Origin: CAVUCH01 sp963739995
GTDB lineage: Bacteria > Acidobacteriota > Vicinamibacteria > Vicinamibacterales > JAENWD01
Direction of reading: 5' to 3'
DNA: 64,000 bases
NCBI GenBank assembly: GCA_963739995.1
Contig: CAVUCH010000001.1
Span: 62,001-126,000 of the forward strand
The number at the start of each line of letters is the position of its first letter. Within the stretch, counting starts at the first letter, position 1. The position numbers and the translations under genes are program-made. Shown here one piece after another: positions 18,584-25,534 of this stretch. The notes under the pieces are model-generated. The model searched no databases, was not told the origin of the DNA, and worked only from the letters and a program-made list of their open reading frames with translations.

Positions 18584-19009
18584 ATGAAGACGTTGCTGCT
18601 CGTTGCTGTGATCACGGGCGTCTCGCCAGGCCAATCGGGCGATCGACCGATCGCGGGCTCATGGACCGCGCAGTTCGAGGGCCGGACGTTCCTGAGGTTG
18701 GAGCTCAAGGCCGTGAACGGCACGATCACTGGTGGAATGAGCGTGGGAAATATCGAGGTGGACAGTCAGGGGGCAGTCCGTCGGGCGGATGCGCCGCCGC
18801 GAGACCTCACGCCCATCTTCGACGTGACGCAGCACGCGTCAACGTTGACGTTCTCGCGCAAGGACGGCGCCGACACCGATCGCTTCGAGTTGCGCTTACT
18901 GGACGCAGGTGGTGCCGAACTCGGCTTCCTTTTGGACGATGCGGATCGCCAGGAGCTCGAGGCAAGCGGCACTCCGGCCCCGAAGCCGATTCACCTCACG
19001 AAACAGTGA
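18584..19009 (+). CDS. hypothetical secreted protein in the tRNA-Pro element
   Basis: A 141-residue protein of unknown function. MKTLLLVAVITGVSPGQSG looks like a short, weak signal peptide. The rest (GSWTAQFEGRTFLRLELKAVNGTITGGMSV and TLTFSRKDGADTDRFELRLL) reads as a small beta-rich fold of the kind seen in lipocalin-like or DUF4488-type proteins. AGGAG six bases upstream decides ATG 18584 over a GTG at 18521. It is cargo of the island or a host gene captured with it. Confidence 0.6.
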   Translation: MKTLLLVAVITGVSPGQSGDRPIAGSWTAQFEGRTFLRLELKAVNGTITGGMSVGNIEVDSQGAVRRADAPPRDLTPIFDVTQHASTLTFSRKDGADTDRFELRLLDAGGAELGFLLDDADRQELEASGTPAPKPIHLTKQ

Positions 19010-19185
19010 TCGAACGCGGACTTTGACTCAGCAGGAGATTCGGCGCACAGTAGGCGGGACGGCGGCCGTGTTGGTAGCACGAACCGCACCTCACCGTCGG
19101 CTTGCCTTGCCTAACAGGCCGGCGGCTGCACCGATCCTACCATCCACGATCCTGCAGCACATCCGGGCTATTCAACGGAGAGGCC

Positions 19186-19410
19186 ATGATGGGCCACAGC
19201 AACAACGATCATGAGGTGTGGATGCGATGCTTCACCGCCGCCATCCCGGCGGTATTAGGGGTCCGTGAAGCCGCGGACGAGTCCGATCTGGAGGCAATCG
19301 TGAAGTATTGCGGACACATCGCAGACACAGCACTCGATGAGGAACGCACACGCAGGCCCGAGCCGCCGCGATCCGGGTACCAGACGCTGACGCCAGATGC
19401 TATCCGCTAG
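19186..19410 (+). CDS. small hypothetical protein before the integrase
   Basis: A 74-residue acidic protein: HEVWMRCFTAAIPAVLGVRE followed by a helical stretch EAIVKYCGHIADTALDEERTRR. There is no signal peptide or membrane segment. GGAGAGG lies just before ATG 19186. The integrase start follows seven bases after its stop. Small proteins of this shape often precede integrase genes in prophages and islands; function is unknown. Confidence 0.55.
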   Translation: MMGHSNNDHEVWMRCFTAAIPAVLGVREAADESDLEAIVKYCGHIADTALDEERTRRPEPPRSGYQTLTPDAIR

Positions 19411-19417
19411 AAGATCA

Positions 19418-20174
19418 ATGCCACGCAAGAGAGCCACACCGGGAACGTCCGGAAGCGGTGCGGGTGCGCGCACTGGAAGACCTGCACGCATCCGTGGTAC
19501 CTCGATTTTCAGCGGGACACCATCCGGTTCCGCGACAACCTCGATCGGCTCACGGGTCGGCACGCTCGCGATTTCACGGAAGCGACCGACGAAGCGCGGC
19601 GAGCCATCATCGCGAAGTTGGACGGGCTGGACCGGAAAGGCATCCTGCCCGCTGACGATCCGACGCTCGGCGAGATGCTCGACGAGTACCTGCGCGAGCG
19701 ACCGCGGAAGGACCACTATCAGGCAGGCGTGATCAAGAAGACCGTCGTCGGCGGGCGCACATTCCGCGAGTGGCGCATCAGCCAGATCACGACGGATGCC
19801 ATGAAACGGGTTTCAGCGGGCGCCGATGCGCTTCCATCAAGACCGCGTGGCGGAAAACGCTGAAGCGCGCGACCATCGACGACCTGCACTTCCACGACTT
19901 GCGCCGGGAGGCGGGGGCGCGGTGGATGGATGCGGGGGTGCCGCTGGCGACCATTCAACGCTGGCTCGGGCACGCCAACATCAGCCAGACGAGCACGTAC
20001 CTCGGCCCATCGCTCGGCGCCGACGAGCAGGATATGCAGGCGTTCGAGGCGGGGATGGGACGGGTCCCGCCTGTGACGCACTGTGACGTATCCGAGGGTT
20101 CGAACGGGGGCGAAAGGGTCGCAGACGACCGGGGGATGTTCGAAAAGACTGAACAAAACCCGATCATCCACTAA
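19418..20174 (+). pseudogene. tyrosine recombinase (integrase), frameshifted and internally deleted
   Basis: The start MPRKRATPG (19418) is followed after one missing G near 19441 by RKRCGCAHWKTCTHPWYLDF and a core-binding domain to about 19810 (LGEMLDEYLRERP). The frame then jumps near 19810-19835 straight to SIKTAWRKTLKRATIDDLHF, HDLRREAGARWMDAGVPL and LGHANISQTSTYLG. The box II His/Arg and the Tyr nucleophile are present, but about 90-120 residues with the first catalytic Arg are missing. It cannot be active as read. It would have driven insertion at tRNA-Pro; the stop lies 22 bases before the distal att copy. Confidence 0.85.
20071..20092. repeat. possible integrase arm-type sites, distal end
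   Basis: CTGTGACGCA and CTGTGACGTATC in tandem, the second matching 18396-18407 exactly. They lie inside the integrase 3' end about 105 bases before the distal att copy. Confidence 0.4.
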
Positions 20175-20196
20175 GCGACCGGGGTCGGCGATTGGG

Positions 20197-20234
20197 GCAG
20201 GAGGTCCCGGGTTCGAATCCCGGCATCCCGACCA
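20197..20234 (+). other. attachment site, distal copy
   Basis: Exact 38-base copy of the tRNA-Pro 3' end. Upstream of it the match fails within the anticodon loop (ATTGGGGCAG against CTTGGGGTGCAG), so this is not a second tRNA gene. Confidence 0.8.
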
Positions 20235-20419
20235 ACTTTGTTTGCCGCATTCCGCTGGCGGTGTAACCGCGACGTCAGAGGCGCGATCTATTCGCCGGTG
20301 GCTCCCGAACCCCTCGCGTTGGTGCGGCCGCGGGGGCGGACTACGCGGCCGTGATGCCGAGACGCGGGTTCCTCGCCGGCAAGTGCGGGGATGAACGCTC
20401 CCCGCTCCCATGATGTGTC

Positions 20420-20590
20420 TTACGTTCCGAACAGATCCTGACCGGGCTTCGGCACAGTCTTCATAGCCAGGCACCGCTCGCATCGCACGTACAGAACGTA
20501 TGCCGTGCGGAGCATGACCCGCATTTGGTCGTGCCCGCATCCGGAACACGGATCAGGCTGGAAGCGTTTCTGCCGGCGCTCGCCGGACAT
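20420..20590 (-). CDS. small zinc-ribbon protein
   Basis: A 56-residue protein with two paired-cysteine knuckles, CSGCGHDQMRVMLRTAYVLY and VRCERC, the spacing of a zinc ribbon. MSGERRQKRFQPDP is the likely N-terminus, and an upstream in-frame start adds poorly conserved residues. Small ribbons of this kind occur in many soil bacteria without assigned function. It lies just outside the island. Confidence 0.6.
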   Translation of the reverse strand: MSGERRQKRFQPDPCSGCGHDQMRVMLRTAYVLYVRCERCLAMKTVPKPGQDLFGT

Positions 20591-20904
20591 GTTGGTGAGC
20601 GCCGCGCGAAGCGGCCGTCGAGGCACGTCGGGAAGCATTACACGCCTCCGATTTCGATGTTGCAGGAGGAGAACAGCGTACTATGCACGCGCAAGCGCAG
20701 CAATTGGGATTCAACCATACGGAATAAGGAAAACCCGCAACGAAGGCACGGCAAAACGATCCTGCTCGTCTCAACCGCTTCTGAACCTTTTCGTCGGCAG
20801 CCGGCCCGGACGCGATCATCGGCGACGGCGCGTCCGGCGTCGGGCGGGTCGAGTGACAGAGTTCCAGCTACTCGCGGGGGAGCAAATCTGGCAAAGTTGG
20901 CTGC
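20591..20904. other. 314-base gap without a recognised gene
   Basis: Base composition is less GC-rich than the flanks around 20690-20770. Short open frames are present, but none has a convincing start plus codon bias. I see no RNA, repeat or clear promoter. Confidence 0.5.
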
Positions 20905-21990
20905 ATGGCTGGTTTGATTACCCTCGGCGTCGTCCTCGCCGCGTGCCTGTACCTGTGCTGGCTCATGCTCCAGCCCTTCGTCAACGTTCTGTTGTGGGCG
21001 TCGGTGCTCGCGGTGGTCTTCTACCCGATGCACCAACGGATCCGGGCGCGCCTGCAGAGCGCCACGGCGGCGGCTGCTGCCTCCACCGTGCTGGTATTAC
21101 TCCTCATCCTCCTCCCCGTGACCCTGCTGACGATTGCCGTGGTGCACGAGCTCAGTGGCGCCGCTGCGAAGCTGCAGGGCGACACGCAGCTGTTCTCGAA
21201 CGGCGGCACCCCCCTGCTCGGGTGGCTGCTCGACCGCGTCGGGCAGTACGTCGACGTTGATCGCGAGGCCGCCCGCAAGTTCGTCGCCGAGCGGATGCAG
21301 CTCTGGGGCGCGGCGCTCGCGAGCAGCACGCTCGTGGTCGTCGGCGGCGTGGTCGGCGCTGTCGTGCAGATGGGGCTGGTCGTCTTCTCGATGTTCTATC
21401 TGTTCCGGGATGGGGAGCGGCTGCGCCACGCGTTGTACGAGATGCTGCCGCTCCAACGCATCCAGTCGCAGGAGATCACCGTCCGCACGCGCGACGTGGT
21501 TGCGGCCACCATTTACGGCGTGCTCGTCATCTCCGCGATCCAGGGCACGCTCGGCACGATCATCTTCTGGTTCCTGGGACTTCCGTCGCCGCTGCTCTGG
21601 GGCGTCGTGATGTTCGTCCTGTCGATGATCCCGATGGCAGGATCGTTTCTCGTGTGGGTGCCGGCGGCTCTATACCTGGCACTGACGGGCGAGTACACGA
21701 AGGCTGCGGGCCTCGTAGGGTGGGGCATTCTGGTCATCGGGTCCATCGACAACTTCCTCTCACCGAAGCTGGTCGGACACCGCACGCGGCTGCACGAGCT
21801 GCTGATCTTCTTCGCGGTTCTCGGCGGCCTGGAAGTGTTCGGCGTCCTGGGCCTCGTGCTCGGCCCCGTTGTAGTGGCCATCACCCTGGCGCTCATCGAG
21901 ATGGTGCGGCAGGCCCACCGGTCACCAGCCGAAACCGTCGATGGAACGACCGTGCTGGAGCAGCAGTCGGAACTGCGCGAAGCCAGCTGA
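20905..21990 (+). CDS. AI-2E family transporter (PerM/YdiK-like membrane protein)
   Basis: A 361-residue inner-membrane protein with about eight helices. Typical family segments are LLWASVLAVVFYPMHQRI near the N-terminus, MFYLFRDGERLRH in the centre, then MFVLSMIPMAGSFLVWVPAA, IDNFLSPKLVGHRTRLHELL and FGVLGLVLGPVVVAI. Members include TqsA and Na+/H+ antiporter-like exporters, so the substrate cannot be assigned. The ATG is the first start after an in-frame stop; the ribosome binding site is poor. Confidence 0.88.
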   Translation: MAGLITLGVVLAACLYLCWLMLQPFVNVLLWASVLAVVFYPMHQRIRARLQSATAAAAASTVLVLLLILLPVTLLTIAVVHELSGAAAKLQGDTQLFSNGGTPLLGWLLDRVGQYVDVDREAARKFVAERMQLWGAALASSTLVVVGGVVGAVVQMGLVVFSMFYLFRDGERLRHALYEMLPLQRIQSQEITVRTRDVVAATIYGVLVISAIQGTLGTIIFWFLGLPSPLLWGVVMFVLSMIPMAGSFLVWVPAALYLALTGEYTKAAGLVGWGILVIGSIDNFLSPKLVGHRTRLHELLIFFAVLGGLEVFGVLGLVLGPVVVAITLALIEMVRQAHRSPAETVDGTTVLEQQSELREAS

Positions 21991-22182
21991 CCGCCCCGGA
22001 CTCAGTGGGCGAGCGACAGCATGAGCCCGTCCTCAGCACACGACGGCAGCTCTCGTCCCTGTGGAGTGCGCCCCTGTCGCCAGCCCGCCCCGCGCCTGCC
22101 AGCACGGCTGGATTATGGTTACCCGCGAGCACGGTCCCGTAACGATCGTCTCGGCACGCCTCCGACGCAGGTGCTCCGTCCG

Positions 22183-22211
22183 TTGACTTGAGGGATGACT
22201 GGGCGTATGCT
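22183..22211 (+). promoter_or_regulatory. sigma-70 promoter of the kinase-like gene
   Basis: TTGACT (22183-22188) and TATGCT (22206-22211) with a 17-base spacer. Transcription should start near 22218, which rules out the in-frame ATGs at 22195 and 22207 and supports ATG 22240. Confidence 0.5.
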
Positions 22212-22239
22212 CCAGCTCGTTTTCTCGAGCCGCAGTCAG

Positions 22240-23139
22240 ATGTCACCACAGATCAGCGATGTCTCGAACGGTGTCGGCGCGGGCCGACGGGCGGTCCGCG
22301 TCGCGCTCACGAGTCTCGGTCTCCTGCTCGCGCTGGTGGCCGCCCCCGCACGCGGCGGGCAGGTGGCATCGCCGCCGCCTGCACCCGCAGGCCAGACCGC
22401 CGCGCCGGCGCTCTCGCGGGAGCAGATCCGGGAATTCCTGCTGACCGCGAACATCATCAAGGCGAAAGATACCGTCAAGGGGGTCACGCGCCCCCTGCGC
22501 ATGACGCTCAGTGACGGCACGCTCACGCACGACGCGGCGTTCTCGACTGTCGACGAGCACAAGAACATCGAGCGGTTCGAGGGCGGCCGGGCCGAGCTCG
22601 ACTTCGTCGATTCGTACAAGTTCAGCCTCGCGGCGTACAAGGTCGCGGAGCTCGTGGGTCTCGACCACATGATGCCGGTGCACGTGGAACGCGAGTGGCG
22701 CGGGAAGAAGGGGGCGCTCGCGTGGTGGGTCGACGCGAAGATGGATGAGGGCGAGCGACTCAAGAGCAAGGTGACGATACCCAACCCGGCGGCATGGAAC
22801 CAGCAGATGTATCGCATGCGCGTGTTCATGCAGCTCGTCGCGGACACGGATCGCAACGTCGGAAACCTGCTCATCGACGCCGACTGGAAGCTATGGATGA
22901 TCGACTTCACCCGGGCCTTCCGCCGGAACAAGTCGGTCCTCTCGGACAAGGACCTCAAGAAGTGTGATCGGGAGCTGCTCGCGAAGCTCCGAACCCTGAC
23001 GGCCGAACAGGTGGCCGCGGCGACGAAGCCGTATCTGACCAATGCGGAGGTCGTCCCGTTGTTGTCGCGGCGCGATCAGATCGTCAAGTTGTTCGACGCG
23101 CTCGCTGCGAGGAACGGCGAAGCGCAAGTGCTCTACTGA
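22240..23139 (+). CDS. predicted secreted protein with atypical (PI4K/HipA-like) kinase motifs
   Basis: A 299-residue protein of no named family that I recognise. Residues 17-40 (RRAVRVALTSLGLLLALVAAPARGG) form a signal peptide, followed by a Pro/Ala linker. The C-terminal half has ADTDRNVGNLLIDADWKLWM and IDFTRAF: D204-R205-N206 with N209, then D222-F223. This matches the catalytic DRxxxN and metal-binding D of PI3K/PI4K, HipA and FAM20C-like kinases. TVKGVTRPLRMTLSDG may be the nucleotide-binding strand. If right, it is a periplasmic or secreted phosphotransferase. The next gene (30-base gap) also encodes a secreted protein. Confidence 0.65.
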   Translation: MSPQISDVSNGVGAGRRAVRVALTSLGLLLALVAAPARGGQVASPPPAPAGQTAAPALSREQIREFLLTANIIKAKDTVKGVTRPLRMTLSDGTLTHDAAFSTVDEHKNIERFEGGRAELDFVDSYKFSLAAYKVAELVGLDHMMPVHVEREWRGKKGALAWWVDAKMDEGERLKSKVTIPNPAAWNQQMYRMRVFMQLVADTDRNVGNLLIDADWKLWMIDFTRAFRRNKSVLSDKDLKKCDRELLAKLRTLTAEQVAAATKPYLTNAEVVPLLSRRDQIVKLFDALAARNGEAQVLY

Positions 23140-23168
23140 CGCGCGGTCAACATCAAGGAGGACACTGC

Positions 23169-23639
23169 ATGCGAGCCGTTGCTCTCGGGATTGCCACCGC
23201 CCTCATCGTCGCGCTTGCCGGCCCACCGGCGGCTGCCCAGGCGCCCGCCGCTCAGAAGAAGGCGCCCACCACCTTCAGCGGGATAAAGCTGGTGGATCTG
23301 AACGCGCGCAAGCCCGAACAGACGGTCACCGTCCGGCTGAACGAAGACGGGATGAAGATCGTCGATACCGCGTCGAAGACGGATGTCGTCACGCTGCCCT
23401 ACAGCGGCACCACGGCGACCCATCGCCTATCGAGCGCGCCTCCTGCGGTTGCCGGCGACCCCTCTGCGGCAGCCACGCAGCCGATGGCGGCGCCCATGTA
23501 TATGGGAAAGACGCCACACAACTGGCTCACCCTGAAAGCGGGGACCGCCACCATCGTGCTGCGCGTGAGCGAGCGCGTGTACGCACAGTTGAAGGACGCG
23601 CTCGCGTCACACAATGTGCAGGTGCAGGAGGAGCAGTAG
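23169..23639 (+). CDS. hypothetical secreted protein downstream of the kinase-like gene
   Basis: A 156-residue protein with a clear signal peptide (MRAVALGIATALIVALAGPPAAAQAP). The mature part carries a beta-rich motif QTVTVRLNEDGMKIVDTASK and ends NWLTLKAGTATIVLRVSERVY. It has no cysteines and no membrane helix after the signal. AAGGAGG sits seven bases before the ATG. Function is unknown; it is probably co-transcribed with the kinase-like gene and could be its partner or substrate. Confidence 0.7.
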   Translation: MRAVALGIATALIVALAGPPAAAQAPAAQKKAPTTFSGIKLVDLNARKPEQTVTVRLNEDGMKIVDTASKTDVVTLPYSGTTATHRLSSAPPAVAGDPSAAATQPMAAPMYMGKTPHNWLTLKAGTATIVLRVSERVYAQLKDALASHNVQVQEEQ

Positions 23640-23652
23640 GTCAGCACTCCAA

Positions 23653-23676
23653 GCCCGGGGCGCGTCGGCCCCGGGC
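23653..23676. terminator. GC-rich hairpin after the secreted-protein gene
   Basis: GCCCGGGGC (23653-23661) pairs perfectly with GCCCCGGGC (23668-23676) around a six-base loop, 14 bases after the stop. There is no T tract, so it may end transcription only with Rho, or be a dispersed palindrome. A second GCCCCGGGC follows about 20 bases on. Confidence 0.4.
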
Positions 23677-23739
23677 CACCATACGCTCAGGCCCCGGGCT
23701 CACACCCCGGGTGACCGGGCGCGGCCTGGCGCCACAGCC

Positions 23740-23982
23740 TCACGGGCCCTCGTCACGCCAGCCGTCCTCGATCAGCTTTTCCTTCACCCGTGCGGCCTGC
23801 GCGACTGCCGGTTCCCACTCTTCGAAGTTTTCGCCCCGCTCGAACGCGTCGTTGACGAAGTACACCAACGTGCTGGCCGGCGCGCCGGGGATGAGGGTCG
23901 CGCGCGCCACGTCGCCGTCCGGATGCCGGAGGCGCCAGAGCACGACGGGCTCTCCGTAGCTGGGTGCGGGTTCGTCGGGCAT
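23740..23982 (-). CDS. small conserved hypothetical protein
   Basis: An 80-residue protein: PSYGEPVVLWRLRHPDGDVA, then ARATLIPGAPASTLVYFVND, then EEWEPAVAQAARVKEKLIED. The pattern (aromatic-rich strand pairs then a helix ending in GWRDEGP) recurs in soil-bacterial hypothetical proteins. There is no signal peptide. ATG 23982 follows a purine-rich AGGCAGG. Function is unknown. Confidence 0.55.
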   Translation of the reverse strand: MPDEPAPSYGEPVVLWRLRHPDGDVARATLIPGAPASTLVYFVNDAFERGENFEEWEPAVAQAARVKEKLIEDGWRDEGP

Positions 23983-24276
23983 CCTGCCTGCTCTTACCGC
24001 GAATCCGGCATCTGTCGCGCCCTCGACGCCCTTTGTCCGAAGAAGGTCCGCCCCGAGTGGGAGATTGTTCGCCCCGGGGCAGACAGGCGGGCGGGGGACC
24101 GGCCCCGGGCGCACCGGTTGACCTTCTGTAAATCACTCATTCAACAGGCGGTTGGCTGGACGAGCAGCTTGGGGCAGCACAGACCGGGAACGCCGGTACT
24201 CTCTTTGCCCCTGCAGACATCGAACGGCACGCCTGGCTCGCCAGCCAACGGCGGCACGACATGAGAGGCGAACGCG

Positions 24277-24513
24277 ATGCTTGCACACATCCTGAACGGC
24301 GGAATGACTGCAGACGCGCTCGTCCTCCCGCGCATGCCGACGATCGATCGCGAGCTGCTGCGCCGGTGGCTCGTGCGTGCGCTCACCGTGGTGGTCATCC
24401 TCGTCGGCGTGGTCCTGACTTTCTACATTCTGGGCGCCGTCGGGTTCGCCGTCTATGGCCTGCCCCGGAGCAGCTTCCGGCGATCGGCCGCGGCCCTGCC
24501 AGAGGCGGCCTGA
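24277..24513 (+). CDS. small membrane protein
   Basis: Up to 78 residues with one long hydrophobic stretch (ALTVVVILVGVVLTFYILGA and following). Third codon positions are almost all G or C, as in the neighbouring real genes, which supports coding. ATGs at 24304 and 24334 are alternative starts. There is no known family. The small size and lone helix suggest a membrane-anchored accessory protein. Confidence 0.45.
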   Translation: MLAHILNGGMTADALVLPRMPTIDRELLRRWLVRALTVVVILVGVVLTFYILGAVGFAVYGLPRSSFRRSAAALPEAA

Positions 24514-24532
24514 CGCGGCGAAGCGCTCGGGC

Positions 24533-25534
24533 TCAGCGCGGTTCGCCTTCGATCGCCGGCTCCGTGCCCTCGGTCGGCGGGCTGGTGAGCAGATGCTCGA
24601 CTGCCTGTGCGCCACGATTGCGATGACCCGTGGGAAACGTGTCGTGTATCCAGTCAGAGGCGTCCTGCTCGGCGGCGAGTAGCCCAACGCGCAGCCACGT
24701 CCGTGTGAACATGAAGGCCTGCTGAAGGACGAACGCTCCGCACAGCGCCACGGCGGACGGCACGCCGCCCTCGCCCGACGTGATCTCCCGCAGGGCGACG
24801 TAGACGCCAGCCGACAGGACGAGCACGGTCCCGGCGCCGGCCCAGATACCAAACGTGAGCCCGGGACGCGTTGCGGCCTCGCGGACCCCCGCCAGCCAGG
24901 CGCTGAGCGCCCCAGGCGAACGCCCCGCCTCGAGCCGCACCAGGGCGTAATCAACGGCCGCAAGCAGCAGGACGGCCGCGAGCACGGCCGTCACGGCCTG
25001 AATTGCGGCGGCCCACAGATATCCCGGCTCCCACGCTGACTGAGACAACGGCGCGAGTGCCAGGCCCGCCAGGACGGCGGTCAGCCCCGCGGCGGCAAGC
25101 GCGATACCGCGACCGACGATGATCAGCAGCAGGAACGGCAAGTAGAGCGTGGCAGCGGCGGCCGCGAGCGCACGGCGGTCTCGCGACGCGTCCCGCACCG
25201 AGGCCAGCGTGGCGGCGATCAGGAGCGGGCTCGCGAGGACCGCTACGAGCACGCCGCCCCAGACCGCGGCCTGTATGATCCGCAAGATCGAGGCGCTGTC
25301 GAACTGCACCAGGTCGACGATCCCGCCAACGACGAACCGCTCGGCGAAGGCGTCGGCCTCGGGCCGGTACGCCGTCGCGGCCTGCAGCCAGCGGAACACC
25401 GGAAGGGCAAGCGCGAACCCGAGCACGAGGTGCCAGCACCAGATCGCCGTCACGAGCCCAGGACGCCCGCCTGCCACCCGGAAACCGCGCCGCATACAGC
25501 CGAGGGCGCCGCGATGGCGGGGGTTCCGTGTCAC
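24533..25534 (-). CDS. polytopic membrane protein coupled to the M1 peptidase
   Basis: A 333-residue protein with about seven hydrophobic segments, including LVTAIWCWHLVLGFALALPV, LAAAAATLYLPFLLLIIVGR and AIQAVTAVLAAVLLLAAVDY. I recognise no named family. The GTG start at 25534 forms a four-base GTGA overlap with the stop of the upstream peptidase gene, which decides the start and implies co-translation. The soluble tail ends in an acidic segment (TSPPTEGTEPAIEGEPR). It is possibly a membrane partner of the peptidase. Confidence 0.7.
   Translation of the reverse strand: MTRNPRHRGALGCMRRGFRVAGGRPGLVTAIWCWHLVLGFALALPVFRWLQAATAYRPEADAFAERFVVGGIVDLVQFDSASILRIIQAAVWGGVLVAVLASPLLIAATLASVRDASRDRRALAAAAATLYLPFLLLIIVGRGIALAAAGLTAVLAGLALAPLSQSAWEPGYLWAAAIQAVTAVLAAVLLLAAVDYALVRLEAGRSPGALSAWLAGVREAATRPGLTFGIWAGAGTVLVLSAGVYVALREITSGEGGVPSAVALCGAFVLQQAFMFTRTWLRVGLLAAEQDASDWIHDTFPTGHRNRGAQAVEHLLTSPPTEGTEPAIEGEPR

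Larger units (their letters stand above)
18344..20234. mobile_element. decayed integrative element in the 3' end of tRNA-Pro
   Basis: A 38-base perfect direct repeat of the tRNA-Pro 3' part (anticodon-stem 3' strand through CCA) bounds 1.9 kb. One copy lies in the intact tRNA (18344-18381), the other at 20197-20234. Between them are two small genes of unknown function and the remains of a tyrosine recombinase reading toward the distal repeat. Site-specific insertion into a tRNA 3' end with an adjacent integrase is the classic island arrangement. No replication, transfer or cargo genes remain, so this is a deletion remnant. Confidence 0.85.

Noticed and set aside
20197..20234. A second tRNA-Pro gene
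   Set aside because: Only the 3' half is present and the 5' half is unrelated; it is the distal attachment copy.
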